A stretch of 64,000 nucleotides of DNA from Clostridium swellfunianum (GCF_023656515.1 NZ_JAMOFV010000006.1:1775243-1839242); one strand, 5' to 3'; positions 17,675-27,770 are shown, counted from the stretch's first letter. Numbers and translations are program-made. The notes: generated from the sequence alone by a model not told the origin.

Positions 17675-17749
17675 GGTGGAGATAAGGGGATTCGAACCCC
17701 TGGCCTCTTGAATGCCATTCAAGCGCGATCCCAACTTCGCCATATCCCC
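17674..17749 (-). tRNA. tRNA-Ala (anticodon GGC)
   Basis: Read on the minus strand, GGGGATA pairs with TATCTCC (one G-U), D arm GCGA/TCGC, anticodon stem CTTGA/TCAAG with loop ATGGCAT giving GGC, and T-arm AGGGGTTCGAATCCCCT. The G3-U70 pair, the alanine identity element, is present, and the 3' CCA is encoded. It reads GCC and GCU codons. The hairpin just downstream can act as its terminator. Confidence 0.95.
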
Positions 17750-17973
17750 AGGAACAGCTTTATTATAGCATGACAGAACAATAATGGCAATAATCTAAAA
17801 TAATTCAATTATCAGCTTTTATCCTAAATCTGCAGCAGGATTAGACCTTAATACAGTTTATACTCATATTGGCTGTCGAATGTGCAAGTAAACTTTAAAT
17901 TTACATAACTAGAGAATATATGGTAAAATTTGGTTATACACATGGGATAAATAAGGTATTTGGAGGGAAAAGT

Positions 17974-18111
17974 ATGTTACCTGTTATATTACTAATGATA
18001 TTTATACCTTTTGTTACAGTTATATTCTCCCTGCTTGTTGCATCAAGCAGGAGCAATAGAATGCTGGACGAATTCATGGATAAAAATAAGATTAGTGACC
18101 CTAACGCCTAA
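17974..18111 (+). CDS. 45-aa single-helix membrane protein
   Basis: MLPVILLMIFIPFVTVIFSLLVA is one transmembrane helix followed by a short charged tail (SSRSNRMLDEFMDKNKISDPNA). GGAGGG lies 7 bases before ATG 17974; the longer in-frame ORF from 17920 is rejected because its start has no ribosome binding site. A strong terminator follows. Unknown function. Confidence 0.6.
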   Translation: MLPVILLMIFIPFVTVIFSLLVASSRSNRMLDEFMDKNKISDPNA

Positions 18112-18120
18112 TATATTAAT

Positions 18121-18168
18121 AAAACCTGCAGTAGTAATTTAATATACTACTGCAGGTTTTATTTTTTT
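18121..18168 (+). terminator. intrinsic terminator
   Basis: AAAACCTGCAGTAGTA and TACTACTGCAGGTTTT form a 16-bp stem followed by ATTTTTTT. Confidence 0.92.
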
Positions 18169-18233
18169 CTGAGAAATCATAATAATATAAGGATTGTATT
18201 TAATAATAGTTCAATTTATAGGAGGAAACAACA

Positions 18234-19067
18234 GTGAAAGCAAGACAAGCTTTATTTTGGGTTATATTTTGGATGTTTATTTCCGGGTTATTTAATCTTG
18301 CAATATACATAATATTTGGAGCAAAGAGTGCACTTCAATTTTTAGGTGGTTATGTAATTGAACTCAGCCTAAGTATGGACAATCTCTTTTTGTTTTTACT
18401 AATATTTGAAGCCTACAAAATTCCATCAATGTATAGGAGAAGGGTTCTCAACTATGGTATTTTTGGAGCTATTGTATTAAGGTTTATATTTATAATGCTT
18501 GGTGTAACAATAGTAAATAAGTTTCACTGGGTATTGCACATTTTTGGAGCTGTGCTTATTATAAGCGGTCTTAAAATGCTTATGAAGGAGGATAGTGCTC
18601 CAAGCTTTGAAAAAAGCAGAGTGGTAGGAACAGTAGGGCGAATTATTCCAATAACTAACAGAATATATGGTGAAAGCTTTTTTGTGATGATAGGTAAAGT
18701 AAAATATGCTACTCCACTATTTGCCATTCTTGTACTTATTGAAGCTTCTGACATACTATTTGCTATAGATTCAATCCCAGCTATATTTTCAATAACAACT
18801 AGTCCTTTTATAGTGTATACCTCAAACATATTTGCTATTTTGGGGCTTAGAAGTTTGTATTTTGTATTGGAAAGGCTTAATAATAGTTTTTGTTATGTTA
18901 AATATGGAGTAGGAATGGTATTGATTTTTACAGGCTTTAAGCTTCTTATTTTATTTTTTAACATTGAAATTCCCCTGATTGTATCTCTAGGAGCAATTTT
19001 TATTATTTTATTTATGAGCATATTATTTTCTGTATTTTTTCCAGAGAAAAAATACGACAGAGCCTAG
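18234..19067 (+). CDS. TerC/Alx family integral membrane protein
   Basis: A 277-residue protein with about eight or nine hydrophobic helices. The TerC signature is clear: ELSLSMDNLFLFLLIF in helix 2-3 and LIEASDILFAIDSIPAIFSI in the second half, each with conserved acidic residues inside the membrane. Family members (TerC, Alx, B. subtilis YceF/YkoY) are linked to manganese export, sometimes to supply metal to secreted enzymes. Translation starts at GTG 18234 after AGGAGGAAACAACA. Monocistronic, with a hairpin downstream that is shared with the convergent hydrolase gene. The metal specificity is inferred from the family, not seen. Confidence 0.9.
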   Translation: MKARQALFWVIFWMFISGLFNLAIYIIFGAKSALQFLGGYVIELSLSMDNLFLFLLIFEAYKIPSMYRRRVLNYGIFGAIVLRFIFIMLGVTIVNKFHWVLHIFGAVLIISGLKMLMKEDSAPSFEKSRVVGTVGRIIPITNRIYGESFFVMIGKVKYATPLFAILVLIEASDILFAIDSIPAIFSITTSPFIVYTSNIFAILGLRSLYFVLERLNNSFCYVKYGVGMVLIFTGFKLLILFFNIEIPLIVSLGAIFIILFMSILFSVFFPEKKYDRA

Positions 19068-19132
19068 TATTATAATTCAACTATAGAAGAATTAATAATA
19101 AAAAAGCTGAAAGCAAAAGACTTTCAAAAAAT

Positions 19133-19166
19133 AAATGCAGCTAAAGCTTAGCTGCATTTATTTTTT
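19133..19166. terminator. terminator between terC and hydrolase genes
   Basis: AAATGCAGCTAA and TTAGCTGCATTT stem followed by ATTTTTTAT on the plus strand; on the minus strand it overlaps the end of the hydrolase gene. Confidence 0.8.
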
Positions 19167-20165
19167 ATCGCTATTTAATATTGTATCAATGAACTTATAA
19201 ACTCTCTCTGTATACACTTCATTATGATTTAAATAGGCCTCAACATGGTTTGAATTTTGAGCAATATACAGTTCCGTAGAACTTGGATTGCTGGCATGCA
19301 AATCTTCGCTCATTTTGGAAGGGACAAAGCTATCTCCGCTTCCGTGTATAAGCATAACTGGAGTTGTTATTTCTTTAATCACATTTATTGGCGAAGCTTT
19401 TTCAAAATTAAACTGATTTCTAAGCTTATTTACTTTATCAGCGTAAAATAATAGCACATTTGAAGCTAGTTTGCTTTTTAGCTTATAATCTTCTTTAAGC
19501 CTTAGTTTAAATAATTCCTTCAGATCTGAATAGGAGCTATCGCATATATAAAAGCTTACTCTTTTTTTTGATTGATTTAACTCAGAATGAAGAAGAGCTG
19601 TGGCAGCCCCCATGGATTCACCATGCACGCCTATTACACCACCTTTGTTTTTAGTATAAAGCCAGTTAACCCATCTGTCTAAATCCCATTTTTCATAAAA
19701 TCCATAGGTAACATTCTTACCAGCACTATCACCATGATTTCTTGCATCATAAATTAGAAGATTAAAACCCTTGTCTAAATACATGTCTGCATATTTTAGC
19801 ATTGACCATCTACTGCCAGCTAAACCATGCAAAAGAATTATAGTGTCCTTCGAAGGTTTTGGATTTTTAATATAAGTACCATAGAGTTTGTAGCTATTAT
19901 TAGTTGATGTAACTGCTACTTCTTCTTTAACAAGTGAGTTATACCTATTAAGGTTAAAATGTTGCTTGTTTGCTTCGAACTGATCAATACTTTTCTTAGT
20001 ATCTATTTCAAAAGCTTTCTTGTAAAAAACATTACCTGCATAAAGTCCGCCTAAATTAACAGCAATAAAAATAAAAACAATAATATTTAATATGAGACTT
20101 GTTTTATTCTTTTTTATTGGTCGTCTAACATCCTTTAAGGATGTAAATTGTATTTGTATTCCCAT
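19158..20165 (-). CDS. membrane-anchored alpha/beta hydrolase
   Basis: A 335-residue hydrolase. A single hydrophobic segment (SLILNIIVFIFIAVNLGGLYAG) near residues 24-45 anchors it, with the catalytic domain probably outside. The oxyanion HG motif is in IILLHGLAGS, LIYDARNHGDSAG is the usual strand-4 turn, the nucleophile is in GVHGESMGAA, and VMLIHGSGDSFVP gives the Asp and NSNHVEAY the His. It resembles YqkD/BAAT-like serine hydrolases of Firmicutes, whose substrates are not known. ATG at 20165 is preceded by AAGGGTGATGAG. Transcribed alone. Confidence 0.85.
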   Translation of the reverse strand: MGIQIQFTSLKDVRRPIKKNKTSLILNIIVFIFIAVNLGGLYAGNVFYKKAFEIDTKKSIDQFEANKQHFNLNRYNSLVKEEVAVTSTNNSYKLYGTYIKNPKPSKDTIILLHGLAGSRWSMLKYADMYLDKGFNLLIYDARNHGDSAGKNVTYGFYEKWDLDRWVNWLYTKNKGGVIGVHGESMGAATALLHSELNQSKKRVSFYICDSSYSDLKELFKLRLKEDYKLKSKLASNVLLFYADKVNKLRNQFNFEKASPINVIKEITTPVMLIHGSGDSFVPSKMSEDLHASNPSSTELYIAQNSNHVEAYLNHNEVYTERVYKFIDTILNSDKK

Positions 20166-20371
20166 CTCATCACCCTTGTCCCAAATTCAACAATTATTAT
20201 TGTATCATTATAAAAAAAAAATTAAATAGTTTTGTGAAATTTAAAGTAAATTTGTTTTGGAAGTGTTGGAAACATATTATATTTTTCAAATGGCATATTT
20301 AATCTTGTTCCTTCAAAAGATAATATATAACATAAAATTATATTTAGAATTCAATAAAGGGAGGTTAAGAA

Positions 20372-20947
20372 ATGAGCAAAACCTTAAAGACAATTCTTAT
20401 AATTGTCGGTATCCTTATATTATTGATCGTTCCGATAGCAGGAAGCTATAACAAACTTGTTGGCCTTGAGCAATCTGTTAAAACTTCTGAAGCAGCAATA
20501 GATGTTAATCTTCAAAGAAGAAATGATTTAATACCTAATTTAGTTGAGACCGTAAAAGGGTATGCAGCTCAAGAAAAAGATATATTAACTGAGATTGCAA
20601 ACGCTAGAAGTAGACTGGGAGGTGCACAGAGCGTTCAGGAAAGAGCTGATGCTGATAACCAGCTTTCAGGCGCACTGTCAAGGCTTTTAGTAGTTGTGGA
20701 AAGATATCCAGAACTAAAATCAAATCAAAATTTTAGAGACTTGTCCGTAGCCTTAGAGGGCACAGAAAATAGAATTGCAATATCTAGACAGGACTATAAT
20801 AAGTCAGTTGATGCCTACAATACTGCTGTTAGAAGATTTCCAACAACTATAGTTGCAAATTTGTTTAGATTTGAACAAAAACCATACTACAGAGCAGCTG
20901 AAGGAGCTAGAGAAGTTCCCAAGGTTGACTTTAATACTACAAGATAA
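20372..20947 (+). CDS. LemA family protein
   Basis: A 191-residue LemA protein: one N-terminal membrane helix (TILIIVGILILLIVPIAGSYN) and a long helical domain with the signature VDVNLQRRNDLIPNLVETVKGYA and the C-terminal YNTAVRRFPTTIVANLF. LemA proteins are small helical membrane proteins of unclear function, commonly paired with TPM-domain proteins, as here (3 bases between the genes). Good AAAGGGAGG site before ATG 20372. A role in envelope upkeep is likely from this association but not demonstrated. Confidence 0.95.
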   Translation: MSKTLKTILIIVGILILLIVPIAGSYNKLVGLEQSVKTSEAAIDVNLQRRNDLIPNLVETVKGYAAQEKDILTEIANARSRLGGAQSVQERADADNQLSGALSRLLVVVERYPELKSNQNFRDLSVALEGTENRIAISRQDYNKSVDAYNTAVRRFPTTIVANLFRFEQKPYYRAAEGAREVPKVDFNTTR

Positions 20948-20950
20948 GCC

Positions 20951-21739
20951 ATGAAGAAAACTTTATGGAGATACTTTCAAACAGCAGCTATTCTAATAAT
21001 AGTTTTGAACATTAGCTCGATTTTAGCATATAGTACCTCTAGTTTACCAAGGCCTACAAATTTAAAATATATAAATGATTACGCTCAGGTGTTGAATTCT
21101 GAAACTTTAGATTCTATTGTGTCTGTAGGTAAAGAATTGGAGGACAAAACTTCTGTTCAGCAGATAGTTGTGACAATAGATTCTCTTCAAGGCAGAGATA
21201 TAGAATCCTATGCTAATGAACTTTTTAGAACTTGGGGAATTGGGCAAAAAGGAAAGGACAATGGTCTTCTTATAATTCTTGCTGTGCAGGATAGGACTTG
21301 GAGGGTAGAAGTAGGAAGAGGCTTGGAGGGTGCAGTGCCAGATATTTATACAAACAGGGTAATGCAGGAGATTGCCCTGCCAAACCTTAGAAAGGGAGAT
21401 TACGGCAGAGCTTTGATGGAATCATATTCAGTTTTGGCAGACAAAATTGCACAGGAATATGATATAACCCTTAACAAAAGTGCTAGGATTGCTCTCCCTA
21501 ATAGAGAAACAACTGTAAATCAGAAAAGTTCAAATCCTGTTAGCATGTTATGGATTATAGGATTTTTAGTATTTGATTTAATATTTTTCAGAGGTAGGAT
21601 ATCAAGCTTCCTATTCAGAGTTTTCTTCTTGAGCTCTATGTTTGGGGGAGGTAGAAGAAGAGGTGGAGGAGGGTCTGACGGCTTTGGAGGCTTTGGTGGA
21701 GGATCCTCAGGCGGTGGAGGCTCTTCTGGAAAATGGTAG
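20951..21739 (+). CDS. TPM-domain protein (YgcG-like)
   Basis: A 262-residue secreted or membrane protein with a signal peptide (TAAILIIVLNISSILAYS), the TPM domain with YINDYAQVLNSETL, DNGLLIILAVQDRTWRVEVGRG and the following helices, a second membrane helix (WIIGFLVFDLIFF), and a Gly/Ser-rich tail ending GSSGKW. TPM domains have acid phosphatase activity in plants; in bacteria the function is unknown. It starts 3 bases after lemA and has only a weak ribosome binding site, so coupled translation is likely. The tail is typical of YgcG proteins. Strong terminator downstream. Confidence 0.92.
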   Translation: MKKTLWRYFQTAAILIIVLNISSILAYSTSSLPRPTNLKYINDYAQVLNSETLDSIVSVGKELEDKTSVQQIVVTIDSLQGRDIESYANELFRTWGIGQKGKDNGLLIILAVQDRTWRVEVGRGLEGAVPDIYTNRVMQEIALPNLRKGDYGRALMESYSVLADKIAQEYDITLNKSARIALPNRETTVNQKSSNPVSMLWIIGFLVFDLIFFRGRISSFLFRVFFLSSMFGGGRRRGGGGSDGFGGFGGGSSGGGGSSGKW

Positions 21740-21766
21740 TATTCATATAAGTATTGTAAAGCAGGA

Positions 21767-21801
21767 AGCACGCTAATTAGTACAAAAGCGTGCTTTTTTT
21801 A
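21767..21801 (+). terminator. intrinsic terminator after lemA-TPM operon
   Basis: AAGCACGCT and AGCGTGCTT stem followed by seven T residues. Confidence 0.9.
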
Positions 21802-21887
21802 TTTTTATACGAATTTTTAGCATAACGCCTTTATATAATAAAGTATAACTACATTTAGGGGAAAATTAAATAAAAGGGGGAAAAGAT

Positions 21888-23750
21888 ATGAAGAGGTTTA
21901 TTGCATCTATGGCCGCAGCTGCTGTTTGTGCTTCTATCCTTGCAGGATGCACCACAGGGAAGTCAAACACAGGGAGCACGGACAAACCAAAGGTAGAGGT
22001 GAAACAAGAATATTCCACTGTATATTCTGGTGAAGCTACAACTCTAAATTACTTGACCACTGCTAGTGAAAATGAATTTGCCGCTGCTGCAAACTTAGTA
22101 GACACTTTGATAGAGCATGATAAATATGGAGTTGTTAAACCATCTTTGGCAACTGACTGGAAGGTTTCTAGCGACGGGCTTACTTGGACCTTCAATTTAA
22201 GAAAAGGCGTTAAGTGGGTAACTCATGAAGGCAAAGAATATGCAGAGGTAGAGGCTCAGGATTTTGTTGAGGCTATGAAGTATGTGTTAAAGAAGGACAA
22301 CAAGTCAAGCACGGCAAACATTGCTTACAGCGTTATAAAGAATGCAGAAAAATATTACAAGGGTGAATTAACTGATTTCGCTCAGGTTGGGGTTAAAGCA
22401 AAGGATAAATACGTTATTGAATATACCTTGGAGCATCCTACACCTTATTTCTTATCAATGCTTACCTATGTATGCTTCTTTCCTGTGAATGGAAAATTCT
22501 TAAATGAAGCTGGCGCTAAGTTTGGAACAGATAGTAAGAACCTATTATACAACGGAGCATATATACTTCAAACTTTTGAACCTCAGAATCAAAGAGTGTT
22601 TGTAGCAAATGATACTTATTGGGATAAATCCAATGTATTTATTAAAAAGCTTACCTATAGCTACAATAAGGAAGCAGCAACATTATCTCCAGAGCTGTTT
22701 ATTAGAAAACAGATTACAGACACTGGCATACCATCTTCATCCATTGATGAGTGGATGAAGGATTCTACTAAAAAAGAAATGGTAAGACCAGCATCAACAA
22801 GCTTCTATACCTATTTCTACGCATTCAACTTCAATCCTAAATTTGATGCAAAGTATGAGCCAGATAACTGGAAAAAAGCAGTTAACAATTTGAATTTCCG
22901 CAAATCTATTTTCCATGCTTTTGATAGAAATGCTGCAATGCTTACGTCTGAGCCTTATGAACCACAAAGAAGATTAAGCAGCACCATAACTCCAAAAAAC
23001 TTTGTTGACTTAAAAGGTGCAGATTATACTCAATTAGGAAGTCTTGCAAAATTTGCATCACAAGACAGCTTTGGTGCTGATAAGGCTAAGGAGTATAAGA
23101 GCAAAGCTATGAACGAGCTTTCAGGCAAGGTTAATTTCCCTGTAAAGGTACCTATGCCTTATAATACTGGATCTAATGAATGGACTAACAGATGTCAAGT
23201 AGTTGAGCAGCAGATTGAAAACCTTCTTGGAAAAGATTATATAGATATAATTCTTCTACCATATCCAGCAACAGGTTTTTTAAATGCAACGAGACGTGCA
23301 GGAAACTATGCTATCATGGAATGCAACTGGGGGCCAGACTATGCGGACCCACAGACCTACACAGATCCATTTACAGCAGAGAGCAACTATAACTGGGCAG
23401 ACATGGCTGAAGGTTACAAAGAAGCCAACGGCAAAAACAAATATGAAAATATGGTTAATGCAGCAAAGGCAGAAATGCTTGATATGAATAAACGTTACAA
23501 TCTTTTTGCAGAAGCAGAAGCTTTCCTTATAGACCAGGCTTTTTCAATACCATATGGTATAGGTGGAGGAGGCTTCATGGCTTCTTATCTAAATCCATTT
23601 GAATCTTCCTACTCTCCATTCGGTGTTTCAGGCTATAAGTTTAAGGGTATGAAGATTATGGAGAAGCCAATGAATACAGATACCTATAAGAAAGCTTTTG
23701 AAACCTGGCAGAAAGAACGTGCTGAAGCTTTAAAGGTAGCAGCAAAATAA
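21888..23750 (+). CDS. oligopeptide ABC transporter, substrate-binding lipoprotein
   Basis: A 620-residue family 5 (SBP_bac_5) solute-binding protein. The lipobox LAGC places the lipid-modified Cys at residue 21, so it is anchored on the outer membrane face. Conserved blocks are WTFNLRKGVKWVTHEGKEY, VEAMKYVL, LLYNGAYILQTF and NLNFRKSIFHAFDR. It captures peptides for the permease encoded next. A stable hairpin lies between this gene and the permease genes and probably gives more binding protein than transporter. AAGGGGG precedes the ATG. Peptide uptake fits an amino-acid-fermenting lifestyle. The exact peptide range is unknown. Confidence 0.93.
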   Translation: MKRFIASMAAAAVCASILAGCTTGKSNTGSTDKPKVEVKQEYSTVYSGEATTLNYLTTASENEFAAAANLVDTLIEHDKYGVVKPSLATDWKVSSDGLTWTFNLRKGVKWVTHEGKEYAEVEAQDFVEAMKYVLKKDNKSSTANIAYSVIKNAEKYYKGELTDFAQVGVKAKDKYVIEYTLEHPTPYFLSMLTYVCFFPVNGKFLNEAGAKFGTDSKNLLYNGAYILQTFEPQNQRVFVANDTYWDKSNVFIKKLTYSYNKEAATLSPELFIRKQITDTGIPSSSIDEWMKDSTKKEMVRPASTSFYTYFYAFNFNPKFDAKYEPDNWKKAVNNLNFRKSIFHAFDRNAAMLTSEPYEPQRRLSSTITPKNFVDLKGADYTQLGSLAKFASQDSFGADKAKEYKSKAMNELSGKVNFPVKVPMPYNTGSNEWTNRCQVVEQQIENLLGKDYIDIILLPYPATGFLNATRRAGNYAIMECNWGPDYADPQTYTDPFTAESNYNWADMAEGYKEANGKNKYENMVNAAKAEMLDMNKRYNLFAEAEAFLIDQAFSIPYGIGGGGFMASYLNPFESSYSPFGVSGYKFKGMKIMEKPMNTDTYKKAFETWQKERAEALKVAAK

Positions 23751-23764
23751 AGTTTTAAGGTTAA

Positions 23765-23800
23765 TGAGCAAGAGGGAGAGGTAAGCCTCTTGCTCACTTT
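23765..23800 (+). terminator. intercistronic hairpin between binding protein and permease genes
   Basis: TGAGCAAGAGG and CCTCTTGCTCA form an 11-bp stem followed by CTTTCAT. The poor T-run suggests partial termination or mRNA stabilisation. Confidence 0.6.
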
Positions 23801-23823
23801 CATATAAAGGATGGGGTGAAGAT

Positions 23824-24768
23824 ATGTTAAAGTATACCTTCAAAAGATTAGGACAATCCCTTATAACCCTTTTTATAGTAGTATCTTTAGTATTTTTATT
23901 TATGAGGCTTATGCCTGAGGAGGGGTATTTTGGACAAGGTTATGAAAAATTGGACTTAGTACAGCGAGAAGCAATTTTAACTAGTCTAGGGCTTAGAGAT
24001 CCTTGGTATAAGCAACTGGGGGATTTTTACAAAAACTTAGTTAAAGGAAACCTAGGTACTTCTATAACATACAGACCGAATGTTCCTGTAGCAGAGATAA
24101 TAAAGCCAAAGCTTGCTTACTCGGTATATTTTGGATTAGGTTCCTTAGGGATTTCTTTAGCAGCTGGCATTGGTTTAGGTGTGCTTATGGCAAGGAGTAA
24201 AAATAAGTTTTGGGACAAGATAGGGAATGCTTATGTAGTGTTTATTAACGCTGTACCAGCAGCTGTGTATTATCTATTCCTTCAGCTATACGTAACAGAT
24301 ATATTAAAGCTACCTATATTGTTTGATAAGAACAATCCTGCAAGTTGGATACTTCCTGTAATATCCATGTCCTTAGGGAGTACAGCGGGTTATGCGATGT
24401 GGATGAGAAGGTATATGGTAGATGAAATAAATAAAGATTATATAAAGCTTGCAAGAGCAAAAGGTCTTAATAATAAAACGATAATGGTGAAGCACGTACT
24501 AAGAAATGCCTTTGTACCTATGGCTCAATATCTGCCAGCATCAATTTTATATACTATTGCAGGCTCAATATATATTGAATCTCTTTATTCGATACCTGGA
24601 ATGGGCGGGCTACTGGTTGATACTATTCAAAGGCAGGATAATCCGCTGGTTCAAGCTTTGGTTCTAATATTTTCATCAGTGGGAATAGTTGGATTGTTTT
24701 TAGGCGATATACTTATGGCATTGTTTGATCCAAGAATTAAACTTACAAAGCAGGGAGGGACAAGGTAA
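23824..24768 (+). CDS. oppB: oligopeptide ABC transporter permease, OppB/DppB type
   Basis: A 314-residue permease with an N-terminal helix (LITLFIVVSLVFLFMRLMP) and the characteristic approximately 100-residue external loop, then the transmembrane domain. The EAA loop is in DYIKLARAKGLNNKTIMVKHVLRNA, which docks the ATPases. First of the two permease subunits; overlaps the next gene by one base. ATGGGG-rich ribosome binding site precedes ATG 23824. Confidence 0.93.
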   Translation: MLKYTFKRLGQSLITLFIVVSLVFLFMRLMPEEGYFGQGYEKLDLVQREAILTSLGLRDPWYKQLGDFYKNLVKGNLGTSITYRPNVPVAEIIKPKLAYSVYFGLGSLGISLAAGIGLGVLMARSKNKFWDKIGNAYVVFINAVPAAVYYLFLQLYVTDILKLPILFDKNNPASWILPVISMSLGSTAGYAMWMRRYMVDEINKDYIKLARAKGLNNKTIMVKHVLRNAFVPMAQYLPASILYTIAGSIYIESLYSIPGMGGLLVDTIQRQDNPLVQALVLIFSSVGIVGLFLGDILMALFDPRIKLTKQGGTR

Positions 24769-25733
24769 TGGATGGAAAGTTTAAAAAAACCGTAGATAAT
24801 ATTGATTCCTCTTTGTTTGATTTCGCAGTATATGACGCTCAGAAGGCCGAGAAAACAGGATACTCAAATTATTCTTACTGGCAGTCTACCTTCAAGGTTT
24901 TTATTAAAAATAAAGTAGCGGCATTCTTATTGATATTAATGCTTGTATTGATTTTTTTTACATTAATTCAGCCGTACATTCCAAATCAAAAGCTGCCAAC
25001 AAAGATATACACAAATCTAACTACTGGTATCCAACTGAGAAATCATGTTCCTGACAGTGAATTCTTGTTTGGGACAAATTCTATAGGGCAGGACCTTTGG
25101 GCAAGAATTTGGAGTGGCACTAGGACATCTCTTTTAATAGGACTTCTTGCAGGAATATGGAAGGCAGTTATAGGTATAACTGTAGGCTGCCTTTGGGGAT
25201 ATGTTAGAAAGTTAGATGCTATAATAACTGAAGTATATAACGTTTTAGACAACATTCCAACAACAATAGTTATGGTGCTTTTAGCATATATTTTAAGGCC
25301 CAGCGTCTTTACATTGGTTTTTGCAATGTGTATAACAAATTGGCTTAGCATGGCCAGATTTGTTAGAAACCAAATAGTAATGATTAGGGATAGAGAGTAT
25401 AATTTAGCTTCAAGATGCCTTGGTACCCCAGTACATAGAATTATACTAAAAAATCTTTTGCCATACTTAGTGTCAGTTATTATGCTCCAATTAGCATTAG
25501 CTATTCCTTATGCAATAGGATCGGAAGTTTTTCTAACCTACATTGGTTTGGGACTCCCACTTGATACACCATCCCTTGGAAACTTAATAAATGAGGGGAG
25601 AGTAATAATGATGGTGCCTTCCTTAAGGTATCAGCTCATATTCCCAGCTGTGGTACTTTCCATTATAACAATATCCTTCTATGTTATAGGCAATGCTTTC
25701 GCTGACGCCTCTGACCCTAGAAATCATGTGTAG
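24768..25733 (+). CDS. oppC: oligopeptide ABC transporter permease, OppC/DppC type
   Basis: A 321-residue OppC-type permease. The N-terminal region has a helix at VAAFLLILMLVLIFFTLIQPY, and HVPDSEFLFGTNSIGQDLWARIWSGTRTSL is the diagnostic OppC block. The EAA loop is in EYNLASRCLGTPVHRIILKNLLP. Forms the membrane channel with OppB. It overlaps oppB by a base and is separated from oppD by 18 bases. Confidence 0.93.
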   Translation: MDGKFKKTVDNIDSSLFDFAVYDAQKAEKTGYSNYSYWQSTFKVFIKNKVAAFLLILMLVLIFFTLIQPYIPNQKLPTKIYTNLTTGIQLRNHVPDSEFLFGTNSIGQDLWARIWSGTRTSLLIGLLAGIWKAVIGITVGCLWGYVRKLDAIITEVYNVLDNIPTTIVMVLLAYILRPSVFTLVFAMCITNWLSMARFVRNQIVMIRDREYNLASRCLGTPVHRIILKNLLPYLVSVIMLQLALAIPYAIGSEVFLTYIGLGLPLDTPSLGNLINEGRVIMMVPSLRYQLIFPAVVLSIITISFYVIGNAFADASDPRNHV

Positions 25734-25751
25734 CAAGGAGGGATACGAATA

Positions 25752-26795
25752 ATGGGCGTTATATTATCAGTTGAAAATCTAGTAATTAGGTTTAACTTAA
25801 GAGGTCAGGTGCTTACTGCTATTAGAGAAGCATCACTTGAACTTTATGAAGGAGAAAGCCTTGCAATTGTTGGAGAATCAGGCTCTGGAAAATCTGTATT
25901 TACAAAAGCCTTTATTGGGCTTCTGGACAGTAATGGCTGGGTTGACAAAGGTACAATTAACTATAATGATATAGAACTATCTAAATATAAAAAGGAAAAA
26001 GAGTGGTTAAAAATACGTGGAAAAGAAATAGCTATGGTATTTCAAGACCCTATGACCTCATTAAATCCATTAAAAACCATAGGAAAGCAAATACAGGAAG
26101 TAGTTGAGCTTCACCAGGGGCTAAAAGGCGAAGAAGCTAAAAAAGTGGTCTTAGAGACCTTAGTGGATGTAGGAATTTCTGAGCCAGAGATAAGATACAG
26201 TCAATATCCTCATGAATTTTCAGGCGGGATGAGGCAGAGGGTCGTTATTGCTATTGCAGTGGCTTGCAGGCCCAAAATACTAATATGTGATGAGCCAACT
26301 ACAGCATTAGATGTTACTATTCAAGCTCAGATAATACAGCTTCTTAAGAAGCTTCAAAAAAAGTATAACTTAACAATAATTTATATAACTCATGACCTTG
26401 GAGTTGTGGCTAAAGTAGCAGACAGAATCGCAGTTATGTACGCAGGAGACATAATCGAAATTGGAACTGCTGAAGAAGTATTTTATAATCCACAGCATCC
26501 TTATACTTGGGCGCTGTTATCTTCCCTACCTCAGCTTGGTGTAAAGGGTGAGCATTTGTATTCGATTAAGGGTACACCTCCAAACTTATTTAATGAAGTA
26601 AAAGGTGATGCTTTTGCACCAAGAAACCCTAGAGCGTTAAAAGTTGATTTTGAATTACGACCTCCATATTTTGAAGTTTCACCAACTCATAAGGCTAAGA
26701 CTTGGCTTTTAGACCCAAGGTCACCAAGGGTTGAGCCTCCTGCTGCTATAAAAAAGCTTTTAGATAAGTATAAGGAAGGTGAAGCGAATGAGTAA
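25752..26795 (+). CDS. oppD: oligopeptide ABC transporter ATP-binding protein OppD
   Basis: A 347-residue ABC ATPase. Walker [10 protein letters not shown]-loop [11 protein letters not shown], signature FSGGMRQR, Walker [14 protein letters not shown]-loop THDLG; the C-terminal oligopeptide_HPY domain begins [16 protein letters not shown]. The usual Cys residues of the OppD C-terminal Fe-S region are absent here: [16 protein letters not shown] replaces C-x-F-x-x-R-C, so it probably lacks an Fe-S cluster. Energises uptake with OppF. Overlaps oppF by 8 bases. Confidence 0.93.
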   Translation: MGVILSVENLVIRFNLRGQVLTAIREASLELYEGESLAIVGESGSGKSVFTKAFIGLLDSNGWVDKGTINYNDIELSKYKKEKEWLKIRGKEIAMVFQDPMTSLNPLKTIGKQIQEVVELHQGLKGEEAKKVVLETLVDVGISEPEIRYSQYPHEFSGGMRQRVVIAIAVACRPKILICDEPTTALDVTIQAQIIQLLKKLQKKYNLTIIYITHDLGVVAKVADRIAVMYAGDIIEIGTAEEVFYNPQHPYTWALLSSLPQLGVKGEHLYSIKGTPPNLFNEVKGDAFAPRNPRALKVDFELRPPYFEVSPTHKAKTWLLDPRSPRVEPPAAIKKLLDKYKEGEANE

Positions 26796-27726
26796 GGTAT
26801 CTAAGGAAGTACTGTTGGATGTTAAAAACCTTAGAGTTGAATTTGGGAAAAATAGAAGAAAAATGTTTGCAGCAGTAAAGGATATAAGCTTTCAGATATA
26901 TAAGGGTGAAACCTTTGGTCTTGTTGGAGAATCTGGCTCTGGAAAAACAACCATAGGCAGAGCTATAGTAAGGATTAACGAAGCTGCTGCTGGGGAAATA
27001 TGCTTTAAAGGTGAAAGGATAACAGGAAAGATAAGCAAGAAGTTAGATAAAGAGATAACAAGAAAAATCCAGATGATTTTCCAAGACCCCATGGCTTCAC
27101 TTAATGAGAGAGCAAAGGTAGATTATATAGTTTCAGAAGGATTATATAATATTAAAAATTATAAAAGTGAAGATGAAAGAAAAGAAAAAGTTATGCAGGC
27201 TCTTTTAGAGGTCGGTCTTTTACCTGAGTTTTCAAGCAGATTTCCACATGAGTTTTCTGGAGGACAAAGGCAGAGAATAGGGATAGCTAGGTCACTTGTT
27301 ATGGAACCTGAGCTTATAATTGCTGATGAGCCTATATCAGCCCTTGATGTATCAATACGAGCTCAGGTTTTAAATCTTTTAACAGATTTGCAGAAGGAAA
27401 AAGGGTTAACCTACATGTTTATTGCGCATGATTTGGCAGTAGTTAGATATATTACAGACAGAGTTGCTATAATTCACAAGGGTAAAATAGTAGAGCTGGC
27501 TGAAACTGAAAAACTCTTCTGTCATCCTCTCCATCCTTATACAAGAGCATTGCTTTCGGCTATTCCTTTGCCTGACCCAAGAGCGGAGCGAGAAAGAGTT
27601 GTGGAAATCTATGATCCAAGTATCCATGATTATACAAAGGAACCTCCAGATTGGGTAGAAGTAGAACCAGGACATTTTATTTTAGCCAATGCTAGAGAAG
27701 TTGAAAAATATAGAAATCAGCTATAG
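26788..27726 (+). CDS. oppF: oligopeptide ABC transporter ATP-binding protein OppF
   Basis: A 312-residue ABC ATPase: Walker [10 protein letters not shown]-loop [12 protein letters not shown], signature FSGGQRQR, Walker [14 protein letters not shown]-loop AHDLA and the HPY C-terminal extension. ATG 26788 is chosen over GTG 26779 because the AAGGAAGGTG ribosome binding site would overlap the GTG. Overlap with oppD indicates translational coupling. The C-terminus is slightly extended ([16 protein letters not shown]). Last gene of the operon; a terminator follows. Confidence 0.92.
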   Translation: MSKVSKEVLLDVKNLRVEFGKNRRKMFAAVKDISFQIYKGETFGLVGESGSGKTTIGRAIVRINEAAAGEICFKGERITGKISKKLDKEITRKIQMIFQDPMASLNERAKVDYIVSEGLYNIKNYKSEDERKEKVMQALLEVGLLPEFSSRFPHEFSGGQRQRIGIARSLVMEPELIIADEPISALDVSIRAQVLNLLTDLQKEKGLTYMFIAHDLAVVRYITDRVAIIHKGKIVELAETEKLFCHPLHPYTRALLSAIPLPDPRAERERVVEIYDPSIHDYTKEPPDWVEVEPGHFILANAREVEKYRNQL

Positions 27727-27770
27727 ATAGATATTTTTATACAAATTACGCTAAAAGAACTTAATAATAA

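Noticed and set aside
21520-21771. Pro-rich minus-strand ORF overlapping the TPM protein tail
   Set aside because: It is the reverse reading of the Gly-rich repeat, and the codon pattern follows the plus-strand gene.
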